A DNA stretch of 64,000 nt, from assembly GCF_902150065.1 (NCBI RefSeq), contig NC_043994.1:4106413-4170412 (forward strand), written 5' to 3'. Positions 58,761 to 64,000 of this stretch are shown here, piece by piece. The translations under genes and the position numbers were made by a program. Positions within the stretch are counted from its first letter, which is position 1. Each line of letters opens with the position of its first letter. The notes under the pieces were generated by a model. The model was given only the letters and a program-made list of their open reading frames with translations, did not search any database and was not told the DNA's origin. Source of the stretch: Myripristis murdjan (Eukaryota; Chordata; Actinopteri; Holocentriformes; Holocentridae).

Positions 58761-59495
58761 TACTGTTCGACCTCTATGTAACAGGTAACACTGCCCAAGA
58801 TCTGTGACAGCTAAAGCAGCTAGATCGCTTCTTTCTTCAGTCCCGATACCCAGTTTCCTCATGCAATAACAATTATTTGCAAGTTGGGAAAGTATATCAG
58901 GTGGTTTCTTCCTGACACAAGGATACAATGTGTAATTTTCCTGCATATGCTGCCTGCTGGATCTACTTTCTAATTTTAAATAGGAAAATGTCAACAGAGA
59001 GCGGCTTACATTTCCTCAAAAAATGGGAACCAGGACTTGTTGTTTGTTATGCTGGCATAATCCACTTTGCTTGCGTCCGTTGTGTGTATTTTTGGGACCT
59101 GTCATGCCGCACTATGGAAGTGAATGGAGCGATACACACACAGTGTTGGGTATTGACAGCCCAGGGGAGCACAGAGCAGCTAATGAGGAGGTTTCACCAC
59201 CATGTGGACTCATGTAACACCAAGGTAACACACAACCCAGCTCTTTACCGAGGGTCTCTCTTGTTTTAATACTCTTTGGCATCTTAGGGCATGAAAAGTG
59301 TTGTGTGACAAAAACAAGAAGAAGAAGGTGCTGTTTCATTAGAAGTGCCGTAGTGTGGACCTTAGTGGTTGGTCCAGCCGAGCACTCAGACATCAACTTT
59401 TAGTGAAGCTATTTAATAATTCTTTACCAGCCTTAAGATCTGCCTTATCAGTGTTTACACCTGATTATGCACTAAGGAAGCCTGAGTGGTCAAAA

Positions 59496-59734
59496 TGTGT
59501 GAACTGCCCTCTGTATCTCATGCCTGTTCTGAGCTCTGAGAAAGTAACAAACAAATATCTTTGGCCTCTAAAATGGATCATTTTGCACATATAGTCCGAT
59601 GATCATACATCACAAAACAAAAATAAATTTAAAAAAATATTTTAAAAAAAATCCCGATGGGTGATAATTGGAATCCAAGTATACAATTACTCATTCAATG
59701 AATTACATTTGATTTTTCTTTATTTTAGCCCGGT
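59496..59734 (+). repeat. Duplicated 240-bp segment S2
   Basis: Partner of S1 at 56597-56838. Its flanks are unlike those of S1, so S1 was either copied from here or both come from an unrecognised dispersed family. Confidence 0.92.
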
Positions 59735-60025
59735 GCAGTTCAGCTGTCACATACCTTTGACTGAGAAATGTAACTGTAATCAATTTCCTTCAGTAGACTG
59801 AGAAATCAAAACAACTCCTGTGTGGTCTGTGGTATACTCTCCATTGACATGAAACCTGTAAATATTACAGAATTAACCATAAGTCTAATTTTCATCTGAG
59901 GTCCCAGGCCAGAGGTAAAATAGGCAACATAAAATCAAGAAAGAAGTTAACACATGATCACACCAGCCAGGGCTACTGTTATTAATGCTGAGTATTTTTT
60001 ATTTCAAATGTACCAACAATTAGAA

Positions 60026-60030
<5 letters not shown>

Positions 60031-60063
<33 letters not shown>
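60031..60063. repeat. Poly(A) run
   Basis: About 30 A in a row, in intergenic sequence downstream of cbr1. Confidence 0.9.
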
Positions 60064-60555
60064 ATTAGTTATACAATGCATTCCATGAAAAACATGTAGG
60101 ATCAAAAGGTTTACTATTGATTGCTACTGATTGCTGCTGTTGTCTTAAACCTCAGCAATATAGATGGTTATATGTTGAAGAAGTAAAAATCTATAAAAAG
60201 TAATCATGGATATGCTAGAGTTGATACATGCAGCTCCTCTATGAAATGTCCCTCTGATTTTGGTTTGGCACAATCTGATCTACCACACCTTTTATTAGTT
60301 AGCGAGTCAAAAGAACCCCAGGAACTGAAAATCAACATACATCATAGCTGAGGATCTCATCGTTTAGTTTGCACACAAAGGCAAGGGAGCAGAGAAATTA
60401 GTGAAACCCAGTTGATGGTCTTATAAACTGTTTGCAGGGGCTGTTTGTTGGCTCCGGTCACCCTGAGCTCTGATAATAAGTCACATCACAGGTCGATCAT
60501 AATGTAGCAATGCCGACGAGAGGATAACCTAAAAATATACAAACTGCCCCTTTAT

Positions 60556-60561
60556 CCCCCC

Positions 60562-60582
<21 letters not shown>
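60556..60582. repeat. 27-base poly(C) run
   Basis: Twenty-seven consecutive C followed directly by a run of A. On the reverse strand this is poly(G), able to form G-quadruplexes; such long runs are rare because they are unstable. Confidence 0.9.
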
Positions 60583-60592
<10 letters not shown>

Positions 60593-60884
60593 AACAGCTG
60601 CCCTGTCACCGAAATCTTAAACATCCTCCTTCTAAAAGCATTTCACTCCAATGTGATGTGAATATGTGGTGGAACTATTTAAACATTACAATCAAAAGAT
60701 AACAGGATGCCCCACTGCTTCCAAGTGTTTAACAAAAACTTAACTTTAGTAGTGCGTCATAAAGAATATAACCAGCAGAAAGTTTGTCACCACAGCTCCA
60801 GTGGTCAGTTTACTGCTGCACCTCCTCCAAACTGCCGGATGGAGCCGTTCATTTGACTGACACACATTTTAGTTCTCTTTCAAG

Positions 60885-61235
60885 CACTTTATTCCCATCT
60901 AATAAGACAAATTTTTCATTTAAGGCAAAATTCACACTGTTCAATTTATCAAAGGCAGAGTGAAAAAGGATATATACAGCTTCAACCAAGACACCAGGAT
61001 TTCCAGTTAGCAAAAATATTTCATGATTATTACGGCATATGAGTTAATTTAACAGAATTTGTTAACAGAGGTGGCTGGGGCTGATTCTGGTTTTTGTTCC
61101 CAGTGCTGCACTCTGTTTCCAAACTTGAATAGCTGTAATATGAGCGAGTGATGCTGCGTTACATTTCTCAGATGGTGGAGTTTGAAATCCATTTTCTCTG
61201 GAGGTGATGATGTGGAAGCATTAACAGATACACAC

Positions 61236-61279
<44 letters not shown>

Positions 61280-61298
61280 CTCAGAGCCCTGTATTCCT
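60885..61298 (-). other. cbr1: cbr1 3' UTR and poly(A) signal
   Basis: On the minus strand AATAAA lies at 60888-60893 (TTTATT on the plus strand), about 410 bases after the stop. A CT/CA repeat (61240-61279) lies in the UTR. Confidence 0.55.
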
Positions 61299-62426
61299 TC
61301 ACCATGTCTGCACTTGTTTCTCAGAGACGAAGCGCCCGTGAGGCTCGGAGGCTCCCAGCGGCAGCAGGGCCAGGTAGACTGGAGTCTCGGCGCCCTCGTC
61401 TGGTGACTTGGGGGCTTTGGGCCCGGCCATGTCTGTGCGCACCCAGCCTGGGCAGCAGGCATTCAGCAGTATCTACAACAAAATATCATGTCAGTGGCAA
61501 GGCTTGCCAGGGAACAAAAATGAACACTATTATTTAGGGAGTGCATGATATAAATTCACTGTATTCCAGCTGACAGTAGAGGACACCATTTATCATTATT
61601 CCCAGCTCACTCTCTACACGCTGAATAAGAGCGTAAGATAAATGTCTAAAAATACAAACTGATAAGAGTATATTGTCCAGCTGACAGCTAGGAAACATTT
61701 CCTCCAGAGTTCTGGTTTGATATTTTATGTAAAGCTGCTGTATTTCAGTAGTTACCTGGTCACCCGGTCTCTCCTTAGACAGACGACGAGCCAGGATCAT
61801 GGACAGGGTCTAAACACACACACACACACACACATACACACAGGTCAATACAGAGAGGCCTCAGCAAACTGATTTGTTATGCATTAGTCTGTGTTTTACA
61901 AGCTGGAACCTGTTTCCTGAGTCTTTGCTGCCGACTGACTGCTTCCTCTTACCGTTAATCCCGTCTTGGACACTCCGTATGCTGTATCAGGCCAGCCCCC
62001 CTGCTTGTGCTCGCCCCTCTTGGCCTCGTCGATAAACCGCTGCATCAGCCCGTTCAGCTCCTCCACCGACAGGTCCTCGCTACGGAAACGCTCCTGCAGG
62101 GCGGGGCTACACTGGTTGAGGGCGCGGAGGCCTACAAAGCTGGAGACGTTCACCACGCGACCTACACACACACACACACACACAAAGTAAATTGATATTG
62201 GTGAATACACAGGCATGAGCAGGCGGCAGTGTCTAACCTTCCTGAGACTGAACTGTACCTCCAGGTTTGATGATGGGCAGGAAGTGAGTCAACATGTCTC
62301 GGTTGGCAAAGTAGTTTGTCTTGAGAGTCACCTCAGCCTGGGTGCCAAATGGAGTGGTGTCGGCCACTGAAAGAGAGTGAGTGTGAGAGAGAGAGAGAGA
62401 GAGAGAGAGGAGCAGATGAAAGCAGC

Positions 62427-62457
<31 letters not shown>

Positions 62458-64000
62458 GCACATTGCTTTTTGCACACTGGGTTGTACTTAGATCTTATTC
62501 TGTTGTACTCAGATCTTATTCTTTATTTTTTTTTATCTTTTTTTTATTTTATTTAATCTGTAATCTGTGGATACTGCTGAAAAACTGCGAATTTCCTGCG
62601 GGATGAATAAAGTATCTATCTATCTATCTATCTATGTATGAACTCAAACATGCAGTGTGCTGCTACACCTGCCTGCCACTACTGCTAGACAGGTTACCAT
62701 CACCTGAGGAATATATCAAGAATTAAAGGACTTAAGCCGTAGCATTTTTGGATTTGGAAAAACGTGTCCATTCATTTCTCTTCAGTCAATTTGACTACTG
62801 TGGCAGTATCTCTCTCTAAAAAAAAAAAAAAAAAAATCAATCAGACAGCTGCAGATGATTCAGAACACTGCTACTTGAGTCCTTACTTAAACCAAAAAAG
62901 CGGATCACATTTCAGTTTTTATGCACCACATATCTGACACCTGCAGACAGCTGCAGGTTTGCTGAAACTTTAAATAAAGGCCTGAAGAAGTTCGCCACTG
63001 CCTATTATTAAATCAAAACTGAAGCTTATGAATATTATCTTACACTGCACTGTAACTTTTACTCTCCTGTTTTATTCTCCTGTCTTATTTTTTGTAACTA
63101 AATCTTCTTAATTGTACTATAATGTCTTATCATTGCCTAATGTTGGCTTTACGTTTTATGTAAAGCACACTGCATGGCCTTGTTATTGAAATGTGCCATA
63201 CAAATGAACTTGCTTCGCCTTATTACGACTAACACTAAGCGCACCTTTAAATGCTATCCCAGCGTTGTTGACGAGGACGTCCACTCCTCCATACTTGTCT
63301 TTGAAGTAAGCAGCTGCGGTGGTGATGCTGTTCAGGTCATTGATGTCCAGCTGGTGGAACATGGGCTTGAGTCCCTCGGACACCAGAGACTCCACGGCTT
63401 CCTGTCCGCGACCGCTGGAAAGACAACGACCACCTCTAGTCTGTATCATGACACTTTGATACCTGGACCTTCAGTCGATTATTTTTCACCAATTAGCCTA
63501 AAAAGAGTGCGCTTGTTCACTGAGGGCAAGATGTCTGTGTTTATATCAGTGAGGCGGTGGATGTACAGTACATTATGAGAATTGCAATCCAACAAATGAC
63601 AGTTCATCAAGCTTGCAGTCAGACGGTTTGCAGTTAAATCTCCTTTGTTCACTAGCTGGTTATGTTGCATTGTCATACAAAACTCTGTTTGACATTTTCA
63701 AGCAATCAGTCATTTGGTATTTTGGTGTAAAAGTAAGTTTGAATCTGCAGAGTCAAATAAAACGGGCATAATTTGCCTGTGGGCTTTCACGAACTAAGTT
63801 ATGAAACTTGCTTCCATGTCCATTTATGAGAGGCTGAGAGATATGTGGTAATGAATAATACCTTTGCGGTCTACAGGGAATAGTTTATTTTACCTGAAAT
63901 GTTGCAGTCACACATCCAGGAGGTAATGAGTTACTATTTTCTGCCTACCTGTCTCTGGCGGTGAGGTAAACATCTCCTTGGAACTGCTTGCACATCGCTC
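61299..64000 (-). CDS. cbr1: Carbonyl reductase [NADPH] 1-like, 5' end outside window
   Basis: This is a monomeric cytosolic short-chain dehydrogenase that reduces carbonyls with NADPH. Exons on the minus strand: 63949 to beyond 64000, 63245-63414, 62259-62366, 61953-62161, 61756-61809 and 61299-61472, with the first part missing to the right. Motifs in order: FQGDVYLTARD, FHQLDINDLNS, VDVLVNNAGIAFK (the NNAG motif), GRVVNVSSF (catalytic Ser), TAYGVSK (catalytic Tyr-X3-Lys), NACCPGWVRTDMAG, EGAETPVYLALLP and the end FVSEKQVQTW. The insertion between NVSS and YGVSK (LQERFRSEDLSVEELNGLMQ) is the feature that marks CBR1/CBR3 among SDRs. Fish often have tandem cbr1-like copies, so the exact paralog is uncertain. 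Confidence 0.93.
62565..62636 (+). mobile_element. LINE (L2-like) 3' tail with ATCT repeat, copy 2
   Basis: CTGTGGATACTGCTGAAAAA, GAATTTCCTGCGGGATGAAT and AAAGTATC are followed by (TATC)n. It matches 36781-36852 and lies in a cbr1 intron. Confidence 0.65.
62826..63230 (+). pseudogene. LINE reverse-transcriptase C-terminal fragment, decayed, in cbr1 intron
   Basis: CAGCTGCAGATGATTCAGAA onward reads QLQMIQNT and then TKKADHIS, the decayed form of the LINE motif usually seen as LQLIQNAAARVL and KKVDHITPVL. In-frame stops show it is dead. The right end (TGTGCCATACAAATGAACTT) is like the ATACAAATAAA-type tail of fish LINEs. It is opposite to cbr1. Confidence 0.65.

Noticed and set aside
59355-59594. 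79-codon frame (MDLSGWSSRALRHQ start) next to segment S2
   Set aside because: It looks protein-like at first, but has no family I recognise, no splice context and runs into the duplicated noncoding segment.

Overview
This window comes from a ray-finned (teleost) fish genome. The evidence is vertebrate multi-exon genes with short introns, very dense CA/TG microsatellites, fish-type Tc1, hAT and fold-back DNA transposons, and LINE 3' tails that end in ATCT repeats. No CRISPR array, tRNA or rRNA gene was recognised.

Seven protein genes can be read exon by exon. From left to right they are: napb (+, 3' part only, 112-4897), cdc5l (+, complete, 19 coding exons, 7477-19075), supt3h (-, complete, 11 coding exons, 25563-19905), a compact and divergent Runt-domain gene (+, 6 coding exons, 25304-30556), fstl1 (-, complete, 10 coding exons, 38655-31310), gja5 (+, complete, 6 coding exons, 49282-53983) and cbr1 (-, all but the first part, beyond 64000 to 61299). 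I joined exons by reading frame and splice sites. The complete genes close without a frame error and give 812, 359, 301, 308 and 420 residues.

cdc5l - supt3h - Runt gene is the conserved vertebrate CDC5L-SUPT3H-RUNX2 neighbourhood. As in mammals, the distal (P1) first exon of the Runt gene lies inside a supt3h intron on the opposite strand. The Runt protein keeps every DNA-contact residue and the C-terminal VWRPY. It has lost the MRIPV proximal start, most of the transactivation region and at least one residue central to CBFbeta binding. It is probably a fast-evolving runx2 ohnolog and is the most interesting object here. The right half (fstl1, gja5, cbr1) is not part of that block in mammals and looks like a fish-specific arrangement.

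The genes do not form one pathway. napb works in SNARE recycling, cdc5l in the spliceosomal NineTeen/Prp19 complex, supt3h in SAGA, the Runt gene in transcription, fstl1 as a secreted BMP/TGF-beta modulator, gja5 as a gap-junction channel and cbr1 as a cytosolic NADPH reductase.

Mobile DNA includes an intact-looking Tc1 transposon (1707-2956) in a napb intron, a short Tc1-type derivative (34686-35217), a hAT-type MITE (16654-17250), two copies of a long fold-back MITE (21324-21768, 52610-53006), a TA-flanked 982-bp element full of one 15-bp motif (57779-58760), decayed LINE pieces, and a 240-bp duplicated segment (56597-56838 and 59496-59734). About a third of the 3' splice sites are preceded by TG repeats in place of a normal pyrimidine tract, often with CA repeats just after the donor.
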